This document shows, piece after piece, positions 26,736-35,093 of a stretch of 64,000 bases of DNA (position 1 is its first letter; every line of letters starts with the position of its first letter). A model generated the notes under the pieces. That model searched no databases. It was given only the letters and a program-made list of their open reading frames with translations, and was not told where the DNA came from. The stretch is from Lysinibacillus_B sp031181585 (GTDB taxonomy: Bacteria > Bacillota > Bacilli > Bacillales_A > Planococcaceae): contig NZ_CP154840.1 in the NCBI RefSeq assembly GCF_047301505.1, forward strand, positions 1,488,001-1,552,000, read 5' to 3'. The translations under genes and the position numbers were made by a program.

Positions 26736-27088
26736 CTCTCTTTATTTCTAAAGTAAGCTGCTTATAATAAAATATCAAATGATTTACATAAGTTTGAATG
26801 ATAGTTAATTTATGGACCAAATAAATTTTCATCATGATTTTTCCAGCAGTATCAATTTTTAGTTTTATTGCATCTCTGACAGTAATACAGGCATCAACTA
26901 TTACTAATGAACCAAAGTATCACTATCTCTCCGGGGGATGCCTACAGATGACAGTTACAGTGGAGTTTTATGTTGTAGGAATATGTACTCTGCGTAGCCC
27001 GTTATAAATGAGCCTAAAACCATAGAAACCAACTGCTTCTCAAAACGTAGAAAAATTAAAGGTATTTTAATAGATGGAGGAGAAAGGG
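26736..27088. other. Gene-free stretch
   Basis: About 350 nt. A 57-codon frame from ATG 26834 (MIFPAVSIFSFIASLTV...) has no binding site and I do not call it. No promoter is clear enough to place. Confidence 0.25.
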
Positions 27089-28483
27089 ATGAAACTTTTT
27101 AAAAGAAATACAATTCTAGTGTCTATGCTGTGTTTGGCAGTAATTGCAGGGTGCGGGGATGATCAAACTCAAAAGGAGGATGCAAAGTCTGATACAACAA
27201 CGGCAGCCGAAGAAACAGCAGTCGAAAAGATTCCGCAGGCCGCTAGAACTATAGAAGACATGGTAGACCAAAAAGCCGGTGTGTTAATCGAAGCGCATAT
27301 GGACCAGGAGCTGGAAACGCTTGGAGGCTGGGACAGTCAGCAATACCGCGACTTTTTAGAGCAAACGTTTAATCCAATTGCTGAGAAGGAGCTTGAAAAT
27401 TATTTTACTGAACACGAAAACCTAAGTGGTGAGGAGGTATATGATTACCTCGTTTATATGCTTGGTTCAGGCAATTATCAAAACTATTATGACCAGTTGG
27501 TTACATATGATCATGGATTCGTAATGCCGGAGTTGCCGGATGGTGAGGATGAGGTTACGACAAAACAAAAGAAAATGAATGTCGTGGTGCTGATGGATGC
27601 AAGCGGCAGCATGAAAGGGGAAATAGCTGGTCAGACAAAAATGGAGCTGGCAAAAACGGCGATTGCCAAATTTGTGGAGCAAATTCCCGAGGATGCAAAC
27701 GTTGCATTGATTGCCTATGGACATGTAGGCTCATCGGCCGATGCTGATAAAGCAGCATCTTGTTCTTCTGTGGAATCGGTGTATCCGCTATCTGCTTATC
27801 AAGCCGAAAACTTCACTACCTCATTAAATTCCTTCCAGGCAAGGGGATGGACCCCATTAGCCGGAGCAATCAATAAAGCAGGAGAAATTCTGCAGGCTTA
27901 TCCTTCGGATGAATATTTGAACCTTGTTTATATGGTGAGTGATGGTGTGGAAACATGTGATGGAGACCCCGTTGCTGCAGCCCAGCAGCTTCAAAGCCAA
28001 AGTATTAAAGCAAAGGTCAATATTATCGGCTTCGATGTAGACAATGAAGGTCAGCAGCAGCTGAAAAAAGTAGCAGATTCCGGCGGTGGGGAATATGTGA
28101 CAGTGGAGGATCCAGCTGAGCTTGAAGTCCAAATAACAAAAAAGTGGCAGCCTACAATCGGCCAGCTCGTCTGGACACAAGGCGTGACGATTCAGCAATT
28201 TACTAAGGCAATGGAGCGGATGAATGAGATTTATAACCCGCTTTATACAGCCTCCGATGCCGAGTTGAATCGTATTAAACATGCAGTCAATTTCCTGCAT
28301 GGGGAGGAACTTCTTACTGATGATGTGAAAAAGCAGGTGCTGGAATTGGCTGAATCCCTGCAAGATGTACGGAATGAACACTTTAAAGCAATAAAAGAGA
28401 CTAAGGAAGCGGAGAGAAAGCAGGCCAACGAAGAAATTAATGCGAAGGTTGAGGAATGGCGCCAGAAATGGAGAAATGAATAA
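27089..28483 (+). CDS. VWA-domain lipoprotein
   Basis: A 464-residue exported lipoprotein. The signal peptide ends in lipobox IAGC (about residue 22), so it is anchored to the outer face of the membrane. A charged linker is followed by a von Willebrand A domain starting NVVVLMDASGSMKGE, which has the MIDAS DxSxS, then GWTPLAGAI and VYMVSDGVETCDGD completing the metal site. The C-terminal 100 residues are helical and charged. It is similar in layout to the B. subtilis YwmC/YwmD group. ATG 27089 was preferred over ATG 27074 because GGAGGAGAAAGGG lies between them. Confidence 0.85.
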   Translation: MKLFKRNTILVSMLCLAVIAGCGDDQTQKEDAKSDTTTAAEETAVEKIPQAARTIEDMVDQKAGVLIEAHMDQELETLGGWDSQQYRDFLEQTFNPIAEKELENYFTEHENLSGEEVYDYLVYMLGSGNYQNYYDQLVTYDHGFVMPELPDGEDEVTTKQKKMNVVVLMDASGSMKGEIAGQTKMELAKTAIAKFVEQIPEDANVALIAYGHVGSSADADKAASCSSVESVYPLSAYQAENFTTSLNSFQARGWTPLAGAINKAGEILQAYPSDEYLNLVYMVSDGVETCDGDPVAAAQQLQSQSIKAKVNIIGFDVDNEGQQQLKKVADSGGGEYVTVEDPAELEVQITKKWQPTIGQLVWTQGVTIQQFTKAMERMNEIYNPLYTASDAELNRIKHAVNFLHGEELLTDDVKKQVLELAESLQDVRNEHFKAIKETKEAERKQANEEINAKVEEWRQKWRNE

Positions 28484-28881
28484 AAAGCTTATTTTCCGAC
28501 GGGGAACTAGCGAGATTTTTCCTAGCTGTCAATTCTTTATAAAAAATTCATACTGCAATGTAAAAGCAGTATGGTGAGCATTCTAACAGGGGAAAAGTAC
28601 TTTGCCTATACATAACCAGCATTTCCTTATGGAGCAGTGAACCGTATCATAAGTACGTAGAGTTAACATGCTGCGTTAAGCTTATGATTAACTGCTGGCT
28701 CACTTTAGTGTGCATGACAATGCTGATATGTAGAAGCTCCTCATTTATGGATTCATCTAGCGTTAATCATCCTGTTAAAGGAGTTGCTTTAGCGGAGGGC
28801 AAGAAGGGAGTAAAATCTTTAACGGTTACGTACTGTACAAAATCTTATTTTTAGTAGAATAGAAAAATGTTCGAAATCAAG
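28484..28881. other. Gene-free stretch with hairpin and open-frame relic
   Basis: A hairpin CATACTGC / GCAGTATG (28549-28573) follows the VWA gene. One frame from about 28600 to 28853 is open without a start codon (..SEPYHKYVEL...VKGVALAEGKKGVKSLTVTY..). It may be a relic and contains a copy of the dispersed motif. Confidence 0.3.
28638..28657 (+). repeat. Copy 2 of dispersed GAACCGTAT motif
   Basis: TGAACCGTATCATAAGTACG. The first 15 bases equal the copy at 5731. Confidence 0.45.
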
Positions 28882-28908
28882 AAGCGGCCAGCTGGATGGC
28901 CGCTTTTT
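28882..28908 (+). terminator. Intrinsic terminator
   Basis: A 9-bp GC-rich stem AAGCGGCCA / TGGCCGCTT with a 6-nt loop, then TTTTT. It lies about 400 nt beyond the VWA gene and just before the next promoter. Confidence 0.85.
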
Positions 28909-28952
28909 CTATTTTAGAAATTGAATGGTTCTTATATTTAAGAGAACCTTCT

Positions 28953-28991
28953 CTTTTCCTTGAGAAAAACTTTAAATTTAGTGGCTATAAT
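28953..28991 (+). promoter_or_regulatory. Promoter with TTTTC/GAAAA operator
   Basis: CTTTTC, 5 nt, GAGAAAAAC-type box, then 15 nt to a perfect TATAAT (28986-28991). The same box-to-TATA spacing recurs at 30156-30193 before the VanZ-like/two-component operon. It lies between the terminator and ATG 29067. Confidence 0.6.
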
Positions 28992-29066
28992 CAGGACATA
29001 AGCAAAGATTGCTTATTCAAAACAGACGTTTTGAGAAAATCTCATAAATCAGAAGGGAAGAAAATA

Positions 29067-29912
29067 ATGGATAAGAATAAGTCGGGAAAGAAAAATTTTA
29101 TGAATATGAAAAACAGGATAATAACAGGTGTTTCGTTATTAGTAATTGCTACTTCAACTACTGTTGCTGCTGCTCAGCATACCGATTATTTTAATGAGTT
29201 TTTTGGCGGAATAGCTAACAACTTTGTAAAAGATACACATGATCAAGTAGTTATAGCATCTGGCATAAAAATGAAAATAGTAGAAAGCATAAGTGCGGAA
29301 AAAAGTTCACTCGTCATCGTCTCTTTCGAAAAAGAAGATGAAACTAAATTTCCTGAAGGTGCAGCAGTGTCGAACCTGGAGTTAGACCTGAAAGATGGGG
29401 CAAGTTATATGGTTGAGCAGCGATTGACGGAGGATCGAAGCAAGATTATTGCGATGTTTGATATGGATACAGTAAGCAGCATAGAAGGCAAAAGTGTTAC
29501 AGTGAAAGCCGATGCTGTTGTGGATGATAAAACAGGAGAGGTACTTGCAGGCGGGCCCTTTAAAAATAAATTTACGGCACAGGATCGTTCGAATAAATTC
29601 GATATTGATGTAACACTTACACAACAAAACGAAGAAGTTGGGCTGAAAGCTTTATATGTTTCGGCGATTGGGATTGAACTTGAAGGGGAGCGGCTAGATG
29701 GCAAGACAAGTTACTTACCTGAAATTGGCCCTATCGTCAAAGTGGTGACAAAGGACAACCAAGTCATGGAACTAAGTATGGGCTCAATAAGTACAACAGA
29801 TATCGGATTCAAATGGCAATATAGTCTAGACAAAAACGGGGACCGTGTATTTTTAGATAAGTCTAACGTTAAAAAGATCATGATAAACAATCAAATAATT
29901 GATATTGATTAA
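29067..29912 (+). CDS. Exported protein of unknown function (DUF4179-like)
   Basis: A 281-residue protein. One N-terminal membrane segment or signal peptide (IITGVSLLVIATSTTVAAA, about residues 18-37) is followed by a strand-rich extracellular region with two similar-sized halves (ASGIKMKIVESISAEKSSLV, FDIDVTLTQQNEEVGLKALY). The layout recalls DUF4179 proteins, some of which act with extracytoplasmic-function sigma factors, but this is not certain. ATG 29067 (GAAGGGAAG upstream) fits; the frame from 28896 starts inside the preceding terminator. Its promoter motif is shared with the following two-component operon. Confidence 0.65.
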   Translation: MDKNKSGKKNFMNMKNRIITGVSLLVIATSTTVAAAQHTDYFNEFFGGIANNFVKDTHDQVVIASGIKMKIVESISAEKSSLVIVSFEKEDETKFPEGAAVSNLELDLKDGASYMVEQRLTEDRSKIIAMFDMDTVSSIEGKSVTVKADAVVDDKTGEVLAGGPFKNKFTAQDRSNKFDIDVTLTQQNEEVGLKALYVSAIGIELEGERLDGKTSYLPEIGPIVKVVTKDNQVMELSMGSISTTDIGFKWQYSLDKNGDRVFLDKSNVKKIMINNQIIDID

Positions 29913-29992
29913 ACGAAGCATTGAACTAATTAAATTATGCAATATGCAGGCAAGAGTGAGTAACAGGCTTAAAGACAGCATGATAAAAGGAG

Positions 29993-30032
29993 AGCCATGA
30001 AATTGAACTGCAGTTCAATTTCATGGCTTTTT
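29993..30032 (+). terminator. Perfect inverted-repeat terminator
   Basis: An 18-bp perfect palindrome with halves AGCCATGAAATTGAACTG and its complement (29993-30028), followed by TTTTT. It ends the exported-protein gene. Confidence 0.85.
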
Positions 30033-30155
30033 GACTTCTGCGGCTCCTCACTGGAGAAAAGGTTTTTCCGTGCCGCTTCCGGCTATTCTTACGTTTACTT
30101 TGTAAATCGTGCTCTCTCTGCCTTTTTTGCTTTTTAATATTAAGGAATTACTTTC

Positions 30156-30193
30156 CTTTTCTTAAGAAAAACTTAAAAAATAGAAGCTATACT
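30156..30193 (+). promoter_or_regulatory. Promoter with TTTTCTTAAGAAAA operator
   Basis: A perfect 14-bp palindrome TTTTCTTAAGAAAA, then ACTTAA and TATACT (30188-30193), with GAAAAAC 15 nt before the -10 exactly as at 28953-28991. It drives the VanZ-like and two-component genes; binding by the operon's own response regulator is inferred. Confidence 0.6.
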
Positions 30194-30247
30194 TTATTTG
30201 ATAAGAATACGGTTCTTAACCAAAAGAAACTTCAGGAGGATGAATAA

Positions 30248-30823
30248 ATGGAAAACTCATTAATGTTTACGATAGATTCATGGTATATCCTTATACCTGC
30301 ATTTCTCATTTTTATAATCTATATGTTCTTCACGATGATTAAAAACAAAAAGTATAGAGGGGGTCAATTTTTATTAGTAACCTCTTTTGCAGTTTATTTT
30401 CTAAGTATGATTCACCTAGTATTTTTCCCGATTGAGATTAATATTGGGGAATATGCAAATCTAACTCCATGGTACAAGTCTATTAACTTTATTCCACTAC
30501 TAACAATAGACGCAGCAACTTTTATATTAAATATAATCATGTTAGTACCCCTTGGTATGTATTTACCATTACTGAGCAGCAAGTTTCAATCTGTTAAAAA
30601 GGCAGCTTCTATGGGGCTGTATATCAGCTTATCCTTTGAATTTACACAACTCTTGATGAGAATTATCTTTGGCAATGGGAGAAGTACAGACATTAACGAT
30701 TTACTTGCCAATACTTTAGGGGCGGTAATAGGGTTTTTACTAATAAGAGAGCTGTCAAAAAAATCATTCGTTAATACTATTCTTCATAAACTGAAGCTGG
30801 AAAAAAGCTATGAAAGAGCATAA
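30248..30823 (+). CDS. VanZ-like membrane protein
   Basis: A 191-residue integral membrane protein of the VanZ-like family: about four to five helices, with the conserved NFIPLLTIDAATFILNIIMLVPLG and the STDINDLLANTLGAVIGF segment. VanZ confers low-level teicoplanin resistance in enterococci; most homologues are uncharacterised. CAGGAGGATG precedes ATG 30248. It is the first gene of an operon with an OmpR-type regulator and a sensor kinase, suggesting a cell-envelope stress unit. Confidence 0.8.
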   Translation: MENSLMFTIDSWYILIPAFLIFIIYMFFTMIKNKKYRGGQFLLVTSFAVYFLSMIHLVFFPIEINIGEYANLTPWYKSINFIPLLTIDAATFILNIIMLVPLGMYLPLLSSKFQSVKKAASMGLYISLSFEFTQLLMRIIFGNGRSTDINDLLANTLGAVIGFLLIRELSKKSFVNTILHKLKLEKSYERA

Positions 30824-30856
30824 GATTACCTATTCTCTATAAGGAGGCTGGATCTA

Positions 30857-31549
30857 TTGGGGAATAACATCCTAATTGTTGATGATGATAGAGAAATTGC
30901 AAAGTTAGCGGAAATATATATGAGAAACGAGGGGTATCATGTTTTTCAAGCGGAGGATGGACTGGAAGCTTTAAATATCATTGGGCAGGTTCCTGTAGAT
31001 CTTATTATTCTAGATGTCATGATGCCTAATATGGATGGGTTGGAATTATGTAAGCGGATCAGAGTAAACAATCAAGTGCCCATTCTTATGCTCAGTGCAA
31101 AAGTGCAAGATATGGATAAAATTATCGGTCTTATGACAGGCGCAGACGATTATATGATAAAACCATTTAATCCATTAGAATTAATGGCCAGAGTAAAGGC
31201 ATTATTACGTAGGTCGAATTATAAACCCGCAGGTATCGATAAGGATATCATTCGAATTAATTCATTCGAAATTGATAAAAAATCGCATAAAGTTACTGCA
31301 AACGGGAAGGAAATTAAGCTGACATCTATTGAATTTGAAATTCTGTATTTATTCGCAAAAAGCCAAGGAACAGTATACAGTTCTGAAGAGATATTTGAAA
31401 GAGTATGGAAGGAAAAAAGTATAGGTTCAAATAAAACGGTCATGGTTCACATTAAGAATATACGGGACAAAATTGATTTAGCTATTCCAGGAGAAACCAT
31501 TATTCAAACTGTCTGGGGAGTAGGTTATAAAATTGAAAAAAGTCCTTAA
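30857..31549 (+). CDS. OmpR-family response regulator
   Basis: A 230-residue regulator. The receiver domain has acidic pair D9-D10, phosphoacceptor D53 (LIILDVMMPNMDG) and conserved Lys in DDYMIKPF. The C-terminal winged helix runs from IRINSFEIDKKSH to VWGVGYKIEKSP. The TTG start at 30857 has AAGGAGG 9 nt upstream. It overlaps the kinase gene by 17 nt. It is of the VanR/PhoP type and is probably the regulator binding the TTTTCTTAAGAAAA box upstream of its own operon. Confidence 0.92.
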   Translation: MGNNILIVDDDREIAKLAEIYMRNEGYHVFQAEDGLEALNIIGQVPVDLIILDVMMPNMDGLELCKRIRVNNQVPILMLSAKVQDMDKIIGLMTGADDYMIKPFNPLELMARVKALLRRSNYKPAGIDKDIIRINSFEIDKKSHKVTANGKEIKLTSIEFEILYLFAKSQGTVYSSEEIFERVWKEKSIGSNKTVMVHIKNIRDKIDLAIPGETIIQTVWGVGYKIEKSP

Positions 31550-32636
31550 CTTCATCCCTCTCTGGAAATCAGGAGTATACGTGTTATCAGCAGTAATATT
31601 AACGGGTATAACTGCCTGCATACTGTACTTTGCTGCCCTCTACTTAGAGAAAGAATCCTCCCGTTTTTCAGATTTAGTTGAATTGATCGGCTCTTTTGGG
31701 CGAGGGCCATTTATACTAGGCTTTTGTCTATTATTAATTCTGTATTTATTACCTTTCTTCTATTATGAGCGACAGAAGTACGGTGAATATTTGCTGAAAA
31801 AAATGATTAATGAAATACAATATATATCTGAAGGTCAATTTAAGGAAAAAATAATGATTGAAAGCTATGGGATTATAGGCGAATTAGGTGCAAAGGTTAA
31901 TCAAATTATCATGCAGGCGGAGAAGGCAATAATTGATCAAAAAAACGCCGCACAAATAAAAAATGAACTGATTACAAATGTTGCCCATGACCTGCGCTCA
32001 CCGCTCACGTCAATTGTTGGCTATTTAGATCTCATTCATGAAGATAAATATAAGAGTGAGGTGGAGCTGAGGTATTATATTCAAGTTATTCATCAAAAGT
32101 CTAAAGATCTTCACCAATTAATAAATGATTTGTTTGAATATACGTTAGGTCAAAATAAAGAATTCTTAGTTAATGAAAATCCTATAAATATAGATGAAAT
32201 GTTAAACCAATTAGCCATTCAATTTCAGTTTCAAATTAAGGAAGCAGGTATGGAGTTGAGACAGCATCCCTCAACTGTGGATAGTCCTATTGTGATAGGA
32301 GATGGAAATAAACTGGCGAGGGTATTTGAAAACCTGATTCAAAATGCTATCCGATATGGGAACGAAGGAAAGTATATTGATATTACAATATCAGAATATA
32401 ATGGAGTAATCGAAGTGGAAATTATAAATTATGGTCAAGCTATTCCCAGCCTTGACTTGCCCTATATATTTGAAAGGTTCTATCGAGTTGAAAAGTCCCG
32501 ATCCCATCAAACTGGTGGTTCAGGTCTAGGTTTGGCCATTGTGAAAAGTATTATAGAATTACATGGCGGTCAAATTGAAGCGGAAAGCTCAGCAGGGAGG
32601 ACAGCCTTCATAGTAAAGCTCCCCAAAAATGTTTAG
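31533..32636 (+). CDS. Sensor histidine kinase (VanS-like)
   Basis: A 367-residue membrane kinase. Two transmembrane segments (about 15-37 and 58-78) enclose a short outer loop of about 20 residues, so sensing is likely within the membrane or by a small ligand. HAMP-like linker, then H-box NVAHDLRSPLTSI with H152, N-box ENLIQNAIRYG, and G-box GGSGLGLAIVKSIIELHGG. Its TTG start overlaps the response regulator gene. The short loop resembles VanS/CroS-type envelope sensors. Confidence 0.9.
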   Translation: MKKVLNFIPLWKSGVYVLSAVILTGITACILYFAALYLEKESSRFSDLVELIGSFGRGPFILGFCLLLILYLLPFFYYERQKYGEYLLKKMINEIQYISEGQFKEKIMIESYGIIGELGAKVNQIIMQAEKAIIDQKNAAQIKNELITNVAHDLRSPLTSIVGYLDLIHEDKYKSEVELRYYIQVIHQKSKDLHQLINDLFEYTLGQNKEFLVNENPINIDEMLNQLAIQFQFQIKEAGMELRQHPSTVDSPIVIGDGNKLARVFENLIQNAIRYGNEGKYIDITISEYNGVIEVEIINYGQAIPSLDLPYIFERFYRVEKSRSHQTGGSGLGLAIVKSIIELHGGQIEAESSAGRTAFIVKLPKNV

Positions 32637-32789
32637 GGGAACCGTAGTGAGAGAACAGTACGGCGAAGTGTGCAACGCAAAAAAGTGAAAAGATACAGAC
32701 GAAGATAAAAAACTCATTTAGCTATATTACAGAGGAAGGGGAGTACAGAGAAGTCATTTTTTCAGCTCAACTGTATGAAGGGTCATACT

Positions 32790-32822
32790 AAAAGCCTATT
32801 AAGTTTCCCTTAATAGGCTTTT
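32790..32822. terminator. Bidirectional terminator
   Basis: A 14-bp perfect stem AAAAGCCTATTAAG / CTTAATAGGCTTTT with a 5-nt loop, between the kinase gene (+) and the TipAS gene (-). Confidence 0.88.
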
Positions 32823-32826
32823 GACG

Positions 32827-33219
32827 TTATTTTTGCGTATCTGCATACACAGCCATGGCATCGCGCATAAATTTCGCTAGGCCATCACCGAATCCATCGA
32901 TATTTTTCATGAAGCGCTTGTCATCCACGTACATTTCCCCTAATCCTTTAAAGGCATCAAGGGAATAGGTTCCCATTTTGTTTAAGAGCTGATACCACTC
33001 TTTCATTTTTTCCTGGGCTTCTTTTGAAGCGGGTGAGAGATGACGAATTGCGGCAAGGCTGCGAAACATTTCGTTAAACTTTTCTTGATCAAAAGCAGTC
33101 ATGCTTTTCGCTTTCTCATTTGCTTCATCAACAGCTTTGTCACCCCATTTATTTCTTGCTTCTTGCTCATAGGGATTGCGGCTAAAGTCAAAGCCATGGA
33201 ATTCCTCTTGATTTGACAT
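32827..33219 (-). CDS. TipAS antibiotic-binding domain protein (remaining half of a MerR regulator)
   Basis: 130 residues matching the TipAS effector domain: FHGFDFSRNPYEQEARNKWG, AVDEANEKAKSM, and the closing FGDGLAKFMRDAMAVYADT. TipAS domains bind thiopeptides and other macrocyclic antibiotics. AAAGGAG gives 9-nt spacing to ATG 33219 and only 3 nt to ATG 33225. Just upstream, other frames encode the coiled linker that normally joins TipAS to an N-terminal MerR DNA-binding domain, now disrupted. So this is either a relic or a stand-alone drug-binding protein, like the TipAS form made from an internal start in Streptomyces. Confidence 0.75.
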   Translation of the reverse strand: MSNQEEFHGFDFSRNPYEQEARNKWGDKAVDEANEKAKSMTAFDQEKFNEMFRSLAAIRHLSPASKEAQEKMKEWYQLLNKMGTYSLDAFKGLGEMYVDDKRFMKNIDGFGDGLAKFMRDAMAVYADTQK

Positions 33220-33225
33220 ATACAT

Positions 33226-33430
33226 TTCTCCTTTCGAATGGTTTTTTCAATGGTCCGGATGAGACTTTCAGGCAGATTTTCCGAAGCGTTTTATGCTGTA
33301 TTTCCAGCACTTTCTGCCGGTCGAATTGGACTATCGATAATATTTCTATAAAAGAAAGCAGAGGTGTGTAAGAAATGAAATTTACTGCTTTTGTGATTGC
33401 CGTCGAATCAGCAGCCTTCTTCATTTCGTC
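33226..33430 (-). pseudogene. Disrupted MerR linker upstream of TipAS
   Basis: The minus strand reads IEILSIVQFDRQKVLEIQHK, then TLRK, in one frame, and LIRTIEKTIRKEK in another just before the TipAS start. Together these match the usual linker of MerR-TipAS proteins (..FDR..L..Q...L ... LIRTIEKTI...). Before this there is no recognisable MerR helix-turn-helix, and there is too little room for one. At least one frameshift and a deletion have therefore occurred. Confidence 0.55.
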
Positions 33431-33455
33431 TTAAGCTGCTCCCTTCACTTGTTAC

Positions 33456-33484
33456 TGTAAAGTATTACGTAACGTAAAAGTCAA
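33456..33484 (-). promoter_or_regulatory. MerR-type promoter with TTACGT-N-ACGTAA palindrome
   Basis: On the minus strand TTGACT is followed by the palindrome TTACGTTACGTAA (plus-strand 33465-33477) and an imperfect -10 further on. A palindrome inside the spacer is typical of MerR-controlled promoters. It presumably drove the now broken MerR-TipAS gene. The remainder of the gap to 33700 shows nothing supported. Confidence 0.45.
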
Positions 33485-33700
33485 TAGAATAAAACAAGAT
33501 TTTTAATAATGTATGGGAGAGGGGTGGTGAAAGCTAAAACCATGGGGGTGCAAGGGAGGAGCTATTAAAATTGTATACATATCCGCCTAATGATTGTTCA
33601 TAGAATTGATGGTCACATGTATATAAGCAGGAGTTTTCCATAACTGCCCGAGTTCAGGAAGGTCATGGAAAGAGATGATGAACAGACAGCAAATAAAAAG

Positions 33701-33730
33701 GTGTCAATCAGGACAAAAGCTGATTGACAC
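33701..33730 (-). terminator. Terminator of the gntP-like gene
   Basis: An 11-bp perfect stem GTGTCAATCAG / CTGATTGACAC with an 8-nt loop; on the minus strand it is followed by CTTTTTATTT. Confidence 0.75.
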
Positions 33731-33743
33731 ATCTTATAAAGTA

Positions 33744-35063
33744 TTAAATTCCAAACCCTAGTGAGAATAAGGCAACGGCCAGTATTACAGCGATAAGTGG
33801 TACGATAACAACCACACAGAAGAATGCAGGATACGCACTCTTATGCGTCTCACCGGAAATCGCACGAATCGTTGTTACGGTATAGCCGCCATGCGGTAAG
33901 GAATCAAGCGTTCCTGACGAAAGGGAAACCGTTCTATGAAGTGCTTCAGCGTTAACGCCCATATCTAAGTAATGAGGGCCAAGGATAGGTAATGCGATTG
34001 TTTGTCCGCCTGATGAAGACCCTGTTAGACCAGCAATAACAATTACTGCAACAGCACCGCCAATTAAAGGATCTCCTGGTATGCTTGTCATGAAATCAAC
34101 TGCTGTTTCAAAAGCAGGGGTAACCTTTGCAACGCCGCCAAACCCAACAACAGCAGCTGTATTTCCTATAGCAATCAGTGCCCCAGTCGTTCCTTCTCCA
34201 ACCGCTTTCCAGAAGTCTCTGAAATATTTTCGGTTAAATAACCAAGTCGTAATTATTCCACTAAGTAATGCTAAAATTAACGCGGATTGACTGAGAGAGT
34301 CGTGGAAAATAAAAGATACAATCAGAACAGAGAGTAATGGTATTAAGCTTACCAGCGGATGCGGCAAACTTGTTCTGATTTCTTTGTTGTCTGTTTCGCG
34401 TTCAATGAAATATTCACCATTTTTAACAGCTCTTCTGATGATTTTCATTAACCACCAATAGCCAAATACGAGAATAAAAATAGCTACTATTAAACTCACT
34501 TCCCAGCCTGCATATGGATTAGTCCCTAAGTAGGGGATAGGAATCCAGTTTTGAATTTCTGGAGATCCAGCTGAAGTCATCGTAAATGTCGTCGAACCGA
34601 AAGCTAATGCAGCTGGAATAAATCTTCTTGGTAAGTTTGCTTCTTTAAATAAACTTACCGCCATTGGATAAACTGCAAAAGCAACAACAAACAGACTTAC
34701 ACCGCCATAAGTTAATACCGCACAGGCAAGTACAACTGCAAGGACGGCATTTTTTATCCCAATTTTCGTTACAATCCAGTTGGAAACACTGTCTGCTGCA
34801 CCGCTGTCTTCCATAACCTTTCCGAAAATTGCCCCCGCTAAGAACATAAGGTACCAGGAAGTGATAAACCCGGAAAACCCGTTCATATAGCTGGTAACGA
34901 AATCAATTTCTCCTTCACCGGCAAGCTGGGGGAACAATGGCAGACCATTGAGCAAGGCCACAACAACAGCAGACAGTGGAGCAACTACTAGTAAGTTCAT
35001 ACCTCTCATAACGAGAACAGTTAATAATATTAAGCCACCTATTAAACCGATCATACTTATCAT
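33744..35063 (-). CDS. GntP-family carboxylate permease
   Basis: A 439-residue polytopic transporter of the GntP (gluconate:H+ symporter) family with about 12 helices. Landmarks are FAVYPMAVSLFKEANLPRR, FGSTTFTMTSAGSPEIQNWIPI, GLTGSSSGGQTIALPILG and HRTVSLSSGTLDSLPHGG. Members carry gluconate and other hydroxy-acids. ATG 35063 has AGGTG 6-7 nt upstream; the GTG at 35072 is part of that site. It follows the HisD-like gene by 30 nt in one operon controlled by the LacI-type regulator, so it probably imports that enzyme's substrate or its precursor. Confidence 0.85.
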   Translation of the reverse strand: MISMIGLIGGLILLTVLVMRGMNLLVVAPLSAVVVALLNGLPLFPQLAGEGEIDFVTSYMNGFSGFITSWYLMFLAGAIFGKVMEDSGAADSVSNWIVTKIGIKNAVLAVVLACAVLTYGGVSLFVVAFAVYPMAVSLFKEANLPRRFIPAALAFGSTTFTMTSAGSPEIQNWIPIPYLGTNPYAGWEVSLIVAIFILVFGYWWLMKIIRRAVKNGEYFIERETDNKEIRTSLPHPLVSLIPLLSVLIVSFIFHDSLSQSALILALLSGIITTWLFNRKYFRDFWKAVGEGTTGALIAIGNTAAVVGFGGVAKVTPAFETAVDFMTSIPGDPLIGGAVAVIVIAGLTGSSSGGQTIALPILGPHYLDMGVNAEALHRTVSLSSGTLDSLPHGGYTVTTIRAISGETHKSAYPAFFCVVVIVPLIAVILAVALFSLGFGI

Positions 35064-35093
35064 ATATGTCACCTGCTCATATGAAGGGCTTTA

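Noticed and set aside
26834..27007. 57-codon ORF starting MIFPAVSIF
   Set aside because: No ribosome binding site, no recognisable signal or domain, and it runs up to the next gene's leader.
33375..33434. 19-codon plus-strand ORF MKFTAFVIAVESAAFFISS with GAGGTG upstream
   Set aside because: It lies antisense to the MerR-TipAS relic, whose linker match better explains the sequence.
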